Below, piece after piece: positions 43,983 through 53,620 of a stretch of DNA of 64,000 nt. Numbering within the stretch: position 1 is the stretch's first letter; each line of letters opens with the position of its first letter. Under the pieces are notes generated by a model that saw only the letters and a program-made list of their open reading frames with translations, did no database searches and had not been told where the DNA came from. Source of the stretch: JAFGRU01 sp016934985 (GTDB lineage Bacteria > Desulfobacterota > Desulfuromonadia > Desulfuromonadales > JAAYDE01); NCBI GenBank assembly GCA_963665045.2, contig CAXXJQ010000006.1:124001-188000 (forward strand). The letters run 5' to 3'. Both the position numbers and the translations under genes were made by a program.

Positions 43983-44996
43983 TCAACCTTCCGCCGGAGC
44001 CGGCTCCTCTTCGCTCTCGGATTCCGCCTCCCGGTAATCGGTCACATCCAAAAGGGTGTTGCCGCTTTTTTCCAGCCAGGGTCCGGTCTCCTTGCGGCCA
44101 TCATTGAATACCCGGGTAACCCGGAAACGGTAAGGCCGGTCAAGATCCTTGGACAATTCAAACTCGATGCGGGTGCGGCAGTCGCCGGAGGCCCGGAAAG
44201 TAACCTCCTTGACCAGGTCCCGGCCGGGGAGGGGAATGGCCACCTCGACCACTTTGGCATAAAGAGTCTCATCGAGATTCTCGGCAAAGTCGAAACAGAA
44301 AATATCGAGACCGGTATAACCGCGCACCATGCGCCCGCCGATATCGGTGCGCCGGAACTTGGCAGGCCATTTTTCCATGTCCAGGGGCAGTGGCAGGGTC
44401 CAGGTCGTTGCTGTTTTATCCTCCTGCCATTCTTCGTCCGCCTGGCGGACCCCGTCGAGGGTCTCCTCGACAACAAGGCTGACCTGGGTCTGGCCGGCGC
44501 TGACCGCCTCCCAGAGCAGTTCCGCCATGTGAATGTCGAGGGGCAGCATGAGACTGCGCTGGCCCCAGCGGCTTCCCTGGCTCCAGGTTTGCGACTGATC
44601 GCCGAACAAAAGACTGATACGCGCTTCTGAGACGGGCATGCTGCGCAACTTGGGATTGGTGATTTTTCGGTTTTTGAGTTTTTTGCGGATGAGAGAGTTT
44701 AGCTTCGCCCTGGTCTCTCGCTCGATATTGACCTGGAAAATACCCCGCACGCGGAAAAGATTCTGATCGCCGGTTCCCTTACTCCCCACATAGCGATAAA
44801 TTTCCAGACCGAAGTCGGGCCCTTTCTCCTTGTCTTCGCTCACCACCGGGGTGGCGGGGCTCAGGTACCAGGTATTGGCTTTCTCATGGTCCTGATAGAC
44901 ACGGACGCCCTCGACATCGATATAAACCCCTAAATTGGGCGCCGCCCAGAGCGGGGACACCCAACACAGGAGAATAAGGATAATAAACGCTCTCAC
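43983..44996 (-). CDS. Exported YYLP-family paralogue 2 (short form)
   Basis: The protein has 337 residues, starting at GTG 44996 in a four-base overlap with the previous stop (ribosome site GGAGGGG). The signal peptide is residues 1-18 (ending LWA). It is a compact relative of the longer paralogues: NTWYLSPATPVVS (the YYLP position), FGLEIYRYVG, a helical segment ETRAKLNSLIRKKLKNR, LLWEAVSAGQTQVSLVVEE matching LLWES ... DVSV of the others, and a C-terminal strand pattern ending YRFRVTRVFNDGRKETGPW. The middle helical region of the long forms is missing. Confidence 0.85.
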   Translation of the reverse strand: MRAFIILILLCWVSPLWAAPNLGVYIDVEGVRVYQDHEKANTWYLSPATPVVSEDKEKGPDFGLEIYRYVGSKGTGDQNLFRVRGIFQVNIERETRAKLNSLIRKKLKNRKITNPKLRSMPVSEARISLLFGDQSQTWSQGSRWGQRSLMLPLDIHMAELLWEAVSAGQTQVSLVVEETLDGVRQADEEWQEDKTATTWTLPLPLDMEKWPAKFRRTDIGGRMVRGYTGLDIFCFDFAENLDETLYAKVVEVAIPLPGRDLVKEVTFRASGDCRTRIEFELSKDLDRPYRFRVTRVFNDGRKETGPWLEKSGNTLLDVTDYREAESESEEEPAPAEG

Positions 44997-46498
44997 TGCC
45001 CCTCCGCTGCTTCCTCGGGGCTGAGGATAGTTTCCATCTGGGCAGTGCCGATAAACTGGCGCAGGCCGTTGGCGTCATGCCACCCGGTTTCAGCCGCCAT
45101 GCCTCCCGATTCCAGGACCGCCTGCAGCTGATAGCGATAAAGCAGGGGATTCTCCCCCTTGCCTTCAGGAACATAGAGCTGCAGTTCCTCGTTGCGGTTG
45201 GCTTCTTCCGTCAACTCGATTTCCCGATCCTTGACCGAGCCTCCGCCGGCAACAAAATAGGGGGACTTTACTCTGACCAGGATCTTGTAGATTCCCAATT
45301 CGGAGAACACCCCCGGAATGGCCTCAAAAATCACCGGGCTGGCCGGTGCCAGGGCTACCCCTTTGCGAACTTCCCTGTCGATGGACTGAAGACAGGAGGT
45401 ACAGTCGCTGTTCAGAGAAGTCCCCAGCCAGGCCACCAGAACACCCTGGCCGAGAAGCTTGTCAGCCGCCGGCAGGTTGAAAGAGCGCTTGCCTCCAGGG
45501 GAAAGCGGCTTGGTCTTTTTAAGGTTTTTGGCCACCCGTTCGAGGCGATTGCCGACCTGGCGATAGGCATTGATAGACTCAATTTCCACGGGAAAAGAGG
45601 TCAGGTTGCCCAGTTTGCCGGTAGGGCGCCCCTTAACCCACTCATCAAACCCCTGAGTCCGGTCACCGCTGAACTGGCTGTACTGAAGGCGGATGGGAAT
45701 CGGAACGGTCTGGTCGCCGACAGGAACCTTGAGGGTCCCGATCACACCCTCGCGGGACATCTGGGCAAGGACTTCTTCCGCTCCGTCCTGGGTCAGGGAG
45801 AGGGTGAGACGGAAAGGCTGCTTGAGATGGGCAGGAGGAGTAATGTTGATCTGCTCCGCCGGAATGGCGAAACCGGCGCTCAAAGCCTGAAAATCAGCCT
45901 CCGCTCCGAGACCGGGAAGGGCCTTGAGCTCGAGGGGATCGGTCTTTTTCAAGTCAAGCGCTTCACGCAGCACCGCCTTGAGAAGAATGACGTCCCCACT
46001 CCGGAAGGGTGCGCCCATATCCGCCGAGATCAAAACCGAGGGCTTGCCCTTTTCACTCTGGTAGTTGTACTGAACACTTAGCTTATAGCCATCAGCGTCG
46101 TGGAGGAGAAGAATCTCCCGCGGCAGGTAGTAGAAAACATGCCCGGCCGCTTTATCCTGAAGGATCAGGTTGGCGTTCCAGCCGCCGGCTTCGCCAAGAT
46201 CATCGAGCAACCCGGCATCGTCGATGACATCGTTGAGGTCGAGGGTTGCTTTCGGATCGGGGCCCTGGGCTTTAGTGGTGGTTTCCCCAATCGGCTTCAA
46301 CTGGGGCAGCCGGGTGATGACCGCTCTATTGATTTTCACCGCCGTAACGGGCTTGAATTGAAGAACCTGCTTTCCTGCCGGCGCCACTGTCCTGATAGCC
46401 GGTTGCGCCCTCAGCGTCCGGACATTTGTCTCAGCGGCAAAAGCACTTCCAGCACTCAGAACAATACAAAGAGAAACAGATAACACCAGGATACGCAT
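44993..46498 (-). CDS. Exported YYLP-family paralogue 1 (divergent)
   Basis: The product has 501 residues from ATG 46498 (ribosome site GAGGAG); an upstream in-frame ATG adds 6. A signal peptide ends AFA. Residues 95-260 resemble the N-module (HVFYYLPREILLLHDADGYKLSVQYNY, then FRLTLSLTQDGAEEVLAQMSREG). The rest differs from the others: a beta-rich part with a CTSCLQS motif, then FSELGIYKILVRVKSPYFV, and an ending LYRYQLQAVLESGG. This is the most distant member, and its membership rests on the N-terminal half. It is translationally coupled to the next gene. Confidence 0.8.
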   Translation of the reverse strand: MRILVLSVSLCIVLSAGSAFAAETNVRTLRAQPAIRTVAPAGKQVLQFKPVTAVKINRAVITRLPQLKPIGETTTKAQGPDPKATLDLNDVIDDAGLLDDLGEAGGWNANLILQDKAAGHVFYYLPREILLLHDADGYKLSVQYNYQSEKGKPSVLISADMGAPFRSGDVILLKAVLREALDLKKTDPLELKALPGLGAEADFQALSAGFAIPAEQINITPPAHLKQPFRLTLSLTQDGAEEVLAQMSREGVIGTLKVPVGDQTVPIPIRLQYSQFSGDRTQGFDEWVKGRPTGKLGNLTSFPVEIESINAYRQVGNRLERVAKNLKKTKPLSPGGKRSFNLPAADKLLGQGVLVAWLGTSLNSDCTSCLQSIDREVRKGVALAPASPVIFEAIPGVFSELGIYKILVRVKSPYFVAGGGSVKDREIELTEEANRNEELQLYVPEGKGENPLLYRYQLQAVLESGGMAAETGWHDANGLRQFIGTAQMETILSPEEAAEGQ

Positions 46499-46526
46499 AA
46501 AATCTCTCCTCATCAATTCCGGCTAG

Positions 46527-47846
46527 TCAGGGACCAACCTTTTCCAGGCGCGGCTTCACCCACACCGCCCAATCCTGGGCGCTGCTTTTTCCGGCTGCGA
46601 CGCTCAGGATGATCCTGACTTTTTTGCCGGCATAAGACGAAAGGTCGGCATCCAGGGCAACGTATTGGTTCGGAGAGACTCTTTTGCGCACAACCGTCCG
46701 TTTCCGGCCATTCTCCTCAACCTGTACCCGGAAGGTTGCTCCGTCCGAAGCATTGGCTCCCTTGAGGAAAGCGGCGATAGCACGGAAATGAACCTTGCTG
46801 TCCAGGGTCATGGCAGGGTAGCGGCCGACGATTATCCCGGATTGCACCCAGGTCGGGTGGGTCTGGAGGAGGAATTTGGCGGTATTGTTGGGAGCTATCC
46901 GGCCATTGGCCAGACAGCGGACAAAGCCTTTCCCGTCGTTGGGGCTGCCCGGAAAGCTTAACACCCCCTTGGAGCCGCTCCATTCAGCCTTAGCCGCCTG
47001 GCCATAAAAATCGTAACTTCCAACCTTGATCGCCTGCAAACCGGGAATGGCCGCCGTCGTCAAAGGTTGAGCCGAACTGGCCGGGGAAGAACTTGTCCCG
47101 GCAGCCGTGGCAGATGACGGCTGAACCGTCGCGGCAGCCTGGGCCGTACTTGAGGTCCCGACCTGGACTGGCCGGAGAACGGTCCCGGGAATAACAAAGG
47201 GGCGGGTCACCACCTGCCCAGTGGAACCTGCCGCAGTTTCGCCCTCGGCCAGCTCGATGGCCCCATCGCCTTCCGCATAATCATAGTCTTCTGGGGTTTC
47301 CTCTTCCTCGCTGTCGCTCCAAATCTTGACCAGGTCATACCCCAGATTGCCGAAAGGCCGATCCTCGTGACCTTCGCGAACCAGGAAAAGTTCAACCTGA
47401 TCGGACTCTATCTCACCACCGGAAACACCCCAGCCATCGCCGCTGCCGCTTTTGCGGATGGTCAGGCGCACCTTCCCTCGTTTCCCGCTGACGGGCGACA
47501 GAGTGGTTTCAAAGCCATCCAGGGGGAAGCCTCCCTCCAGAACCCGGCCATTGACAGAAACGCCGTCCCGGCGCTTGATCTTCTCATAGGTGACGTCCAG
47601 AACCAGAGAATTGCCACGCCGCTCAACCAGATCAACCTGGCCGATACGCCCCTCATAGGTTCCCAGCCATTGGTCCATGGCCTCCTGCAGACCCGTCTGA
47701 GCCACGCTCCCCAGAGCATCCGTCAAACCTTTCAGAAAACCGCCCTGAGTGCCCTGCTGAGTGCTGTCGCCGGCCTCCTCAGCAAGCGCCGTCGTAGTAC
47801 CAAAGACCAGAATTGCCGCAGCAAGCAATATTCGCCATCGTCTCAT
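46527..47846 (-). CDS. First gene of the exported-protein operon; two-domain protein of unknown function
   Basis: The protein has 439 residues with a good ribosome site (GGAGG) and a signal peptide ending ALA. Residues 25-160 form a beta-rich domain (EGRIGQVDLVERRGNSLVLDV split near 65-85; GKVRLTIRKSGSGDGWGVSGG). Residues 165-250 are acidic, then Ser/Thr/Ala-rich. Residues 260-439 form a jelly-roll-like domain (YDFYGQAAKAEWSGSKGVL; FLLQTHPTWVQSGIIVGRYP; KVHFRAIAAFLKG; DWAVWVKPRLEKVG) reminiscent of carbohydrate-binding or NPCBM-type sandwiches. That likeness is by eye. As first gene it may set the location of the whole system. Confidence 0.83.
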   Translation of the reverse strand: MRRWRILLAAAILVFGTTTALAEEAGDSTQQGTQGGFLKGLTDALGSVAQTGLQEAMDQWLGTYEGRIGQVDLVERRGNSLVLDVTYEKIKRRDGVSVNGRVLEGGFPLDGFETTLSPVSGKRGKVRLTIRKSGSGDGWGVSGGEIESDQVELFLVREGHEDRPFGNLGYDLVKIWSDSEEEETPEDYDYAEGDGAIELAEGETAAGSTGQVVTRPFVIPGTVLRPVQVGTSSTAQAAATVQPSSATAAGTSSSPASSAQPLTTAAIPGLQAIKVGSYDFYGQAAKAEWSGSKGVLSFPGSPNDGKGFVRCLANGRIAPNNTAKFLLQTHPTWVQSGIIVGRYPAMTLDSKVHFRAIAAFLKGANASDGATFRVQVEENGRKRTVVRKRVSPNQYVALDADLSSYAGKKVRIILSVAAGKSSAQDWAVWVKPRLEKVGP

Positions 47847-48247
47847 CCGTCACCTCCACGTTAAAAACGTTCAGCCTAATAAATTAATTAAAGAATTACC
47901 CGGCAGGCAAACGGTCGGCCCCGCCGGAAATCTGCTATTCAAACTCCTTCCAATAGCCCTTTTTTACTGATATACAATATACGGAAACTCCTTATTCATA
48001 ACAGAAAATGCAATATGATGTTAGAGGATTTTTACATCCAAACCCGTTGTGACGGCAATATACGCAGAAAACGTGCCCAATACCTTTTCACAAAGCCGGG
48101 CTAAATCCCGGAATGGTTTCAGCTCACGGCAAAAGAGCCAATGAATTATTCAAATTAAAATGATATCATTGGAACTAGAATGGCCGGGTTGAAAAAATAG
48201 TTACAAAAAAAATCGTTCTTTTTCCGACATCCAAAAAAGGAGTGAAA

Positions 48248-49714
48248 ATGAGCAGCCGCGACCTGCCGGATAACAGCAACGCTGTCCTGGACATTTTCTC
48301 CCGCATCAGCGCCGTTCCCCGCCCCTCGGGAAAGGAAAAGCAAATTGCTGCCTGGGTTATGGCACGTGCGCAAAAGAGCGGTTTTGATTCCGTCAGGGAC
48401 AGCATCGGCAACGTCGTCGTCAGGGTGCCGGAATCGCCGGGCTATGAAGCATCAGGGCCGGTCATTCTCCAATCCCACCTCGACATGGTGTGCGAAAAAA
48501 ACCCCGAATCAAATCACGATTTTTCTTCCGACCCAATCCGTCTCGTTGTTGAAGGCGACTGGCTTCAGGCCAACGGCACCACCCTGGGCGCCGACAACGG
48601 CATCGGCATGGCCATCGCCATAGCTCTGGCCGAGGACCGCTTCTTTCGGCACCCGGGTCTGGAACTGCTCTTTACCGTCGAAGAGGAGACCGGCCTCAGC
48701 GGGGCTCAAAACCTCGACGCAAAAATGCTGCAAGGACGTACCCTCATCAATATCGATTCCGAGCAGGAGGGAACCTTTACCATTGGCTGCGCCGGAGGAG
48801 AAAACGGCCGCATAGACCTGCCCGTAAGCCGGGAAGATATCCCGGAATCTTACACCATCCAACGTCTTGACGTTTCCGGTTTGCGCGGTGGGCATTCGGG
48901 AATGAATATCGGTGAGAAACGCGGCAATGCCAATAAAATTTTAGTCCGGATTCTTGGCAACCTTTTCAGCAGGGTGCCGCTTCAACTGATTTCCCTGGAT
49001 GGAGGAACCCGCTCTAATGTCATTCCGCGAGACGCGGTGGCAATCCTTGCCCTGCAACCGGACAGCGAGGAGAAAGTCCGGTGCATCGTCGACACAGCAG
49101 CTGCCGAAGTGGCAAAAGAATATGCCCATGCGGAAAAAGGCCTCTCCATAACCCTGGCTCCCGGCGACCTTCCGACCTCCATTGCCAGAGCTTTTTCTGC
49201 TGCGGATAGCCGCCGTTGCCTGCGTCTTCTGGATAACCTTCCTCACGGCGTACATCAGTGGTCGACCGAACTTGAAGGCGCGGTGGAAACCTCCAACAAC
49301 CTGGCCATCGTGCATACCGACGAGGAGGCTGTCCATATCCTCTGTTTTCAAAGAAGCAGCAAAATGACAGAGCTTCAGACTCTGACCTCTCATATCGGGG
49401 TGCTGGCGGCCCGCCACGGTGCCCGCTTTCACCGCAACGGTTTTTATCCGGGCTGGGAACCGCGCATGGACTCTCCTCTTCTGGCCCATTGCCAGAAGGT
49501 CTTCAAAAAAATCCACAAACGGGAAGCCAAGGTCACCCTGACCCACGGCGGTCTCGAATGCGGCATTCTGGGTAGCAAGCTGCCGAACCTCGATATGATT
49601 TCACTTGGTCCAACCATTGAAAATCCTCACTCCCCTCAAGAACGGGTCCATGTGCCGAGCATCCTCGGCGTCTACGATTTCCTCAAGGAGCTGCTGACTT
49701 CTTTCGCTTCCTGA
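48248..49714 (+). CDS. pepD: Aminoacyl-histidine dipeptidase (M20, PepD type)
   Basis: From ATG 48248 (ribosome site AGGAG) the protein has 488 residues. Metal ligands of the M20 family are visible: His in LQSHLDMVCEK, Asp in LGADNGIGMA, the Glu pair in FTVEEETGLSGA and Asp in INIDSEQEG, and a distal His in THGGLECGIL. The dimerisation lid domain (about 205-385) is in place (DVSGLRGGHSGMNIG). PepD cleaves Xaa-His and related dipeptides in the cytoplasm. It is transcribed divergently from the exported-protein operon and shares its 400-base upstream region. Confidence 0.93.
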   Translation: MSSRDLPDNSNAVLDIFSRISAVPRPSGKEKQIAAWVMARAQKSGFDSVRDSIGNVVVRVPESPGYEASGPVILQSHLDMVCEKNPESNHDFSSDPIRLVVEGDWLQANGTTLGADNGIGMAIAIALAEDRFFRHPGLELLFTVEEETGLSGAQNLDAKMLQGRTLINIDSEQEGTFTIGCAGGENGRIDLPVSREDIPESYTIQRLDVSGLRGGHSGMNIGEKRGNANKILVRILGNLFSRVPLQLISLDGGTRSNVIPRDAVAILALQPDSEEKVRCIVDTAAAEVAKEYAHAEKGLSITLAPGDLPTSIARAFSAADSRRCLRLLDNLPHGVHQWSTELEGAVETSNNLAIVHTDEEAVHILCFQRSSKMTELQTLTSHIGVLAARHGARFHRNGFYPGWEPRMDSPLLAHCQKVFKKIHKREAKVTLTHGGLECGILGSKLPNLDMISLGPTIENPHSPQERVHVPSILGVYDFLKELLTSFAS

Positions 49715-50026
49715 GCGAAGCAAAGAATCTCTGCTATTGCCCTGTTTATTGGGCTAAGTAGTTATTTTTAGGGGTTTGCTTTAAACCTCGGGAAAATGTT
49801 ATGTTATAGCTTCTTACTTTCTGCAAAAACAAAAGCTCTTCAGCCCGGCTTGAGATGGCGGGTGATTGACAGTTGCAGCAAAAGTTTTCAGGAATAATTC
49901 GGCCTGGCCAACCTTGTTACTTTACACTCCTTAAAAAAACAGATCCCATTGGGGCACTCGACTATCCGACGCAAATGGGAACCCCATTGACCTTTCCGCA
50001 GGTAGAAGGGAGAAAATCAGGACATC

Positions 50027-51520
50027 ATGGCGGAAGTTCATCTTATTTTGGGAAATCAACTTTTCCCGGTCGAAAAGGCGACTGCACCCAAAGCGGCCGA
50101 GGTGTTCATGGCCGAAGACTGGGAATTGCTGCGCCGTTTCCACTATCATAAAAAACGTCTGGTCCTCATGCTTTCCGCTATGCGTCATTTCCGGGAGGAA
50201 CTCCGCCACAAAGGCTACGTCGTCCATTACCAGGAACTGAATGAGGGCCCCCCGGACAGCTCCTATCTCGATAGACTCAAAACCTTTCTTCTCAGCAGGA
50301 AGACCAAACGCCTTCATGCCTGGGAAATTGAAAACCGCGATCTGGAGCACAGTCTCCAGAACCTGTGTTTCGCTTTAAGGATAGAACTTCAGATCCACCC
50401 CACACCCATGTTCCTGACAACGAGGCCTGAGTTCCGAAGCTACCTTCGCAGCGTTCAGAATCCTTTTATGAAAAGCTTCTATGAACGGCAGAGGAAACGT
50501 CTCAACCTTTTAATGAACGATTACGGCCGTCCCCTCGGCGGCCACTACTCTTTCGACCCCGAAAACCGCAAGAAACTTCCGTCAGATATCGGCGTCCCGA
50601 CCATTTCTGAGAGCCCGCCCGATGCCATAACCTCCAAAGTCATGCGCCTGGTGGAAGTCAACTTCCCCAGTAATCCAGGCCGAACCTCCGGCTTCTGGTT
50701 TCCCGTGACCAGAAACGAGGCCCTCTCCCGTCTAGAGGACTTTCTCGCGAAACGCCTGGCCGGCTTCGGCCCTTACGAGGACGCCATCAGCAGCTGCAAC
50801 GATTTCGTTTTTCACTCGCTGCTTTCAACCTCCCTTAACATTGGCCTGCTGCTCCCCAAAGAGGTTTTAGACCGGGCCATCGAGGCCTATCAGGCGCAGG
50901 AAGATGTCCCCTTTTCCTCTATCGAAGGTTTCGTCCGCCAGATTGTCGGCTGGCGCGAATTTTTGCGGGGGATTTATCAACATTTCGGCAGGAATCAGGA
51001 AAAAAGCAATTTTTTCAATCATCATCGCTACCTGGGAAAGGCCTGGCGGGAAGGGAAAACCGGGCTTCCCCCCTTAGACCATGTGCTGCACAAAACCTGG
51101 CGTCTCGGCTGGGCTCATCACACCGAACGTCTCATGATTCTCGGCAACCTGATGGTCCTCTGCGAAATCCATCCCCGGGAAGCCTACCGCTGGTTCATGG
51201 AAATGTTTGTCGACTCCTCGGAATGGGTCATGGGGCCTAATGTCTATGGTATGGCTATTTTCAGCGATGGAGGTCTGTTTGCCACCAAGCCCTATATCTG
51301 CGCATCAAATTACCTGCTGCGCATGAGCGATTTCAGAAAGGGGCCATGGTGCGATGTGATGGATGGGCTTTTCTGGCGTTTCGTCGACCGCAACCGCAAG
51401 GTCTTCGAAAACAACCCGCGCATGCGAACGGTGGTCCGGACTTTGGACAACATGCCCAACGGCCGCATGGAGAGAATTTTCCCGCCGGCGGAAAGGTTTC
51501 TGGAGCGCATCACCCGCTAG
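50027..51520 (+). CDS. Photolyase/cryptochrome-related protein (FeS-BCP class, cluster loop missing)
   Basis: The protein has 497 residues of the bacterial 6-4 photolyase-related class (PhrB/COG3046-like). Family blocks are MAEVHLILGNQLFP, DWELLRRFHYHKKRLVLML, VDSSEWVMGPNVYGMAIFSDGG and the C-terminal RTLDNMPNGRM. The class binds FAD and normally a 4Fe-4S cluster. Here the loop that holds CxxC and the following ACPF Cys is shortened to MSDFRKGPWCDVMDG, leaving one Cys (about 442) where three are usual. The cluster is therefore probably absent. The frame is intact. The role would be DNA repair or light sensing in the cytoplasm. Confidence 0.85.
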   Translation: MAEVHLILGNQLFPVEKATAPKAAEVFMAEDWELLRRFHYHKKRLVLMLSAMRHFREELRHKGYVVHYQELNEGPPDSSYLDRLKTFLLSRKTKRLHAWEIENRDLEHSLQNLCFALRIELQIHPTPMFLTTRPEFRSYLRSVQNPFMKSFYERQRKRLNLLMNDYGRPLGGHYSFDPENRKKLPSDIGVPTISESPPDAITSKVMRLVEVNFPSNPGRTSGFWFPVTRNEALSRLEDFLAKRLAGFGPYEDAISSCNDFVFHSLLSTSLNIGLLLPKEVLDRAIEAYQAQEDVPFSSIEGFVRQIVGWREFLRGIYQHFGRNQEKSNFFNHHRYLGKAWREGKTGLPPLDHVLHKTWRLGWAHHTERLMILGNLMVLCEIHPREAYRWFMEMFVDSSEWVMGPNVYGMAIFSDGGLFATKPYICASNYLLRMSDFRKGPWCDVMDGLFWRFVDRNRKVFENNPRMRTVVRTLDNMPNGRMERIFPPAERFLERITR

Positions 51521-51544
51521 CAGAATGACCCGGCCTTTCAACCG

Positions 51545-52378
51545 TCATTTCCCGCCCCCCGCCTCTTCAATGGCGCGGGTCACGCCGATAACGAGACTGG
51601 TTGTGATCTTGCTGCGCTCCACCAGACCAACGTATTTGCCTTTTTCATCCACAACCGGCAGGAACCCGGTATCCAGCCGATCCATGGCTTCCAGGCAGGT
51701 CAACTGATCGGTTCCCAGCTTGACGGCGTCCTCACCGGAGATGAAGCCCGGCAGTTTTTTCAATGCATTTTTTGCTGACACATTGCCGCTGTTCAGATTA
51801 TCCGAAAACTGTTTATATCCCCTTTCACCCTGGTCCTGGAGGTTCGCCTGAAAAGGGGGGAAATCATACATCCCGAACAGGGTGTGGTCGCGATCATAAA
51901 TCAAAACGTACTTGAGAAACCCCTTCCCACCTAGAGTTTCAAAATATTTTTCAATAGCCGGCCCCCAGTAATTCCCCAGTCCCAACATAAACTCGAGGGC
52001 CTCGGTCTTTTTCTTGATGAGGTCCGGAATGCCTTCCACTCCCGTTTTCTGGGCCATTTCAATATTTTGCATAATCTCGTTTACCAGGGCTCCGGGCTTT
52101 TGCAATTCCTGATAGGTGATGGGCTTTGCCGCAGCTTTTTGGATAGCTTCCTTAAGTTCAATCTCCACCCCGGCCACATTGAATTTGGTAATCTTGCCGG
52201 TCCCGAACAACCAGAGGACCACCGGGATCAGGACCAGGATGAGATCCACCGTCCGGATCTCGTATTTGCCTCCGGTCCTGGCCCTGACAATCAGGGAAAT
52301 GACCAGCAGCACCAAGCCGACGCCAAGAAGCAAGCCGAAAAAAAGCAGGTCCATGTTTTCAAAAACGGTACTGTCCAT
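51545..52378 (-). CDS. Membrane protein with a C-terminal CBS-like domain
   Basis: The protein has 277 residues with a good ribosome site (AGGAGGG). Two membrane helices lie at about 10-32 (LLFFGLLLGVGLVLLVISLIV) and 42-60 (TVDLILVLIPVVLWLF). The soluble part begins with a beta segment (FNVAGVEIELKEAIQK) and ends with a CBS-like stretch (about 215-275: LTCLEAMDRLDTGFLPVVDEKGKYVGLVERSKI). The soluble middle includes IYDRDHTLFGMYDFPPF. It may sense a ligand and signal at the inner membrane. I do not recognise a named family. Confidence 0.82.
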   Translation of the reverse strand: MDSTVFENMDLLFFGLLLGVGLVLLVISLIVRARTGGKYEIRTVDLILVLIPVVLWLFGTGKITKFNVAGVEIELKEAIQKAAAKPITYQELQKPGALVNEIMQNIEMAQKTGVEGIPDLIKKKTEALEFMLGLGNYWGPAIEKYFETLGGKGFLKYVLIYDRDHTLFGMYDFPPFQANLQDQGERGYKQFSDNLNSGNVSAKNALKKLPGFISGEDAVKLGTDQLTCLEAMDRLDTGFLPVVDEKGKYVGLVERSKITTSLVIGVTRAIEEAGGGK

Positions 52379-52678
52379 TATTTCCCTCCTGAAGACATCA
52401 TCTGCACATCCATATATGCGGCAAACCGGGTTCTGTCCGAGAAATTCAGCCTGGGTCCGTCCTTACATTTAAATTAAATGCAAATTTAATTGAAAAACAA
52501 GGTCTGCGGTAGCTTTTGGCCCCATAGTTCACAGCTGGCTTTGCCATTTTTCGGGCAAAAAACAGCACCGGCAGATAAAAGATTGCAACGTTATTAAGAT
52601 GTCGGGTGAAGTGTTCGGAAAGGTAATTTAAAAGAAGCCTGTCAATACTCTGAGGGTCGTTTTATGCGCGAGCCCAAA

Positions 52679-53581
52679 TCAACTATCAAAGGGATTAAAC
52701 CATAACTCTTTGCGGCTGACGGGGGCCGTTTCGGGAAGCAGCGGGTTTTTGATTTTAAAAAGTTTGCGATTTTTCAGGTTGGCTTTTTGAATTGTATGCT
52801 GATGATATTTTTTGAAAATCTCATCAAATGAACCATCCTGGATCATTATGTTCAGTCCGGCCTCAATTCTTTCGGCCAGTTTGGGAAACTTTCTGGAAAC
52901 AAAAAAATACTTGGGCCAGGGATAAAAAAGGAGGAGCTTTTCTTCCACAAAAAGGTTCGGAAGTTCTTCGTGACGTGCCTCATACTCGGTAAGGGCTTCA
53001 TAGGCGCCGCGGGAAAAATAATCATAACGGCCGCTGTTTATCAACTTAAACATATTCTCATAACTTGATATGGGCATGACATAAAATCCCATTTGCCGGA
53101 ATATTTTTATGTCGTTCCAGTCGCGGCCCTGTATCAGACTGAGCTGTTTAAGTTCTTCAATATTCTGGATAGCGGCAAACTTGTTTTTGTTATTTTTGTT
53201 TATTAAAAAAATCCGGTATCCGAGAAGGCCCTTGCGGATAGGAATCCTTATGGGAATCAGCTCATCTTCAAGTTCTTTTGTGACCGAAGACCAAATCACA
53301 TTTACCCATTTTCCTTCTTTAACTTGATTCCGATAACGTTCCTCTTTCATGGAAAGTTCGGATGGCTTACAAACAAAAGGACCATATTGCTCTAAAGTTT
53401 TCTGCAAGGCGGTTTCCAGAAGCTCTACAGCATCGAGATCCCTGGTATCTTTGTTCGACTGAAATCTGGGATAAATGACAGTCGCAATTTCTTCGGCATT
53501 TGTTAAGAAAGGGGTTACAGTAACAGATGAAAAAACAAACACTGATAGAATTAGAAGTTTTTTGATTTTTTGGTATTTCAT
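52679..53581 (-). CDS. Periplasmic solute-binding protein, family 3 type
   Basis: The protein has 300 residues with a signal peptide (1-29, ending TNA). It lacks a lipobox. The fold markers of bacterial family 3 binding proteins are partly visible: an N-terminal lobe with ALQKTLEQYG, a hinge-like segment GLLGYRIFLINKNNKN, and the C-terminal EAGLNIMIQDGSFDEIFKKYH typical of the last helix. No transporter genes are nearby, so it may serve a sensor or be an orphan. The same type of protein is encoded at 55003. Ligand unknown. Confidence 0.82.
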   Translation of the reverse strand: MKYQKIKKLLILSVFVFSSVTVTPFLTNAEEIATVIYPRFQSNKDTRDLDAVELLETALQKTLEQYGPFVCKPSELSMKEERYRNQVKEGKWVNVIWSSVTKELEDELIPIRIPIRKGLLGYRIFLINKNNKNKFAAIQNIEELKQLSLIQGRDWNDIKIFRQMGFYVMPISSYENMFKLINSGRYDYFSRGAYEALTEYEARHEELPNLFVEEKLLLFYPWPKYFFVSRKFPKLAERIEAGLNIMIQDGSFDEIFKKYHQHTIQKANLKNRKLFKIKNPLLPETAPVSRKELWFNPFDS

Positions 53582-53620
53582 TTTATTTAGCCCCTTTTTC
53601 GCGCTACCCCTTGGCAGCTA

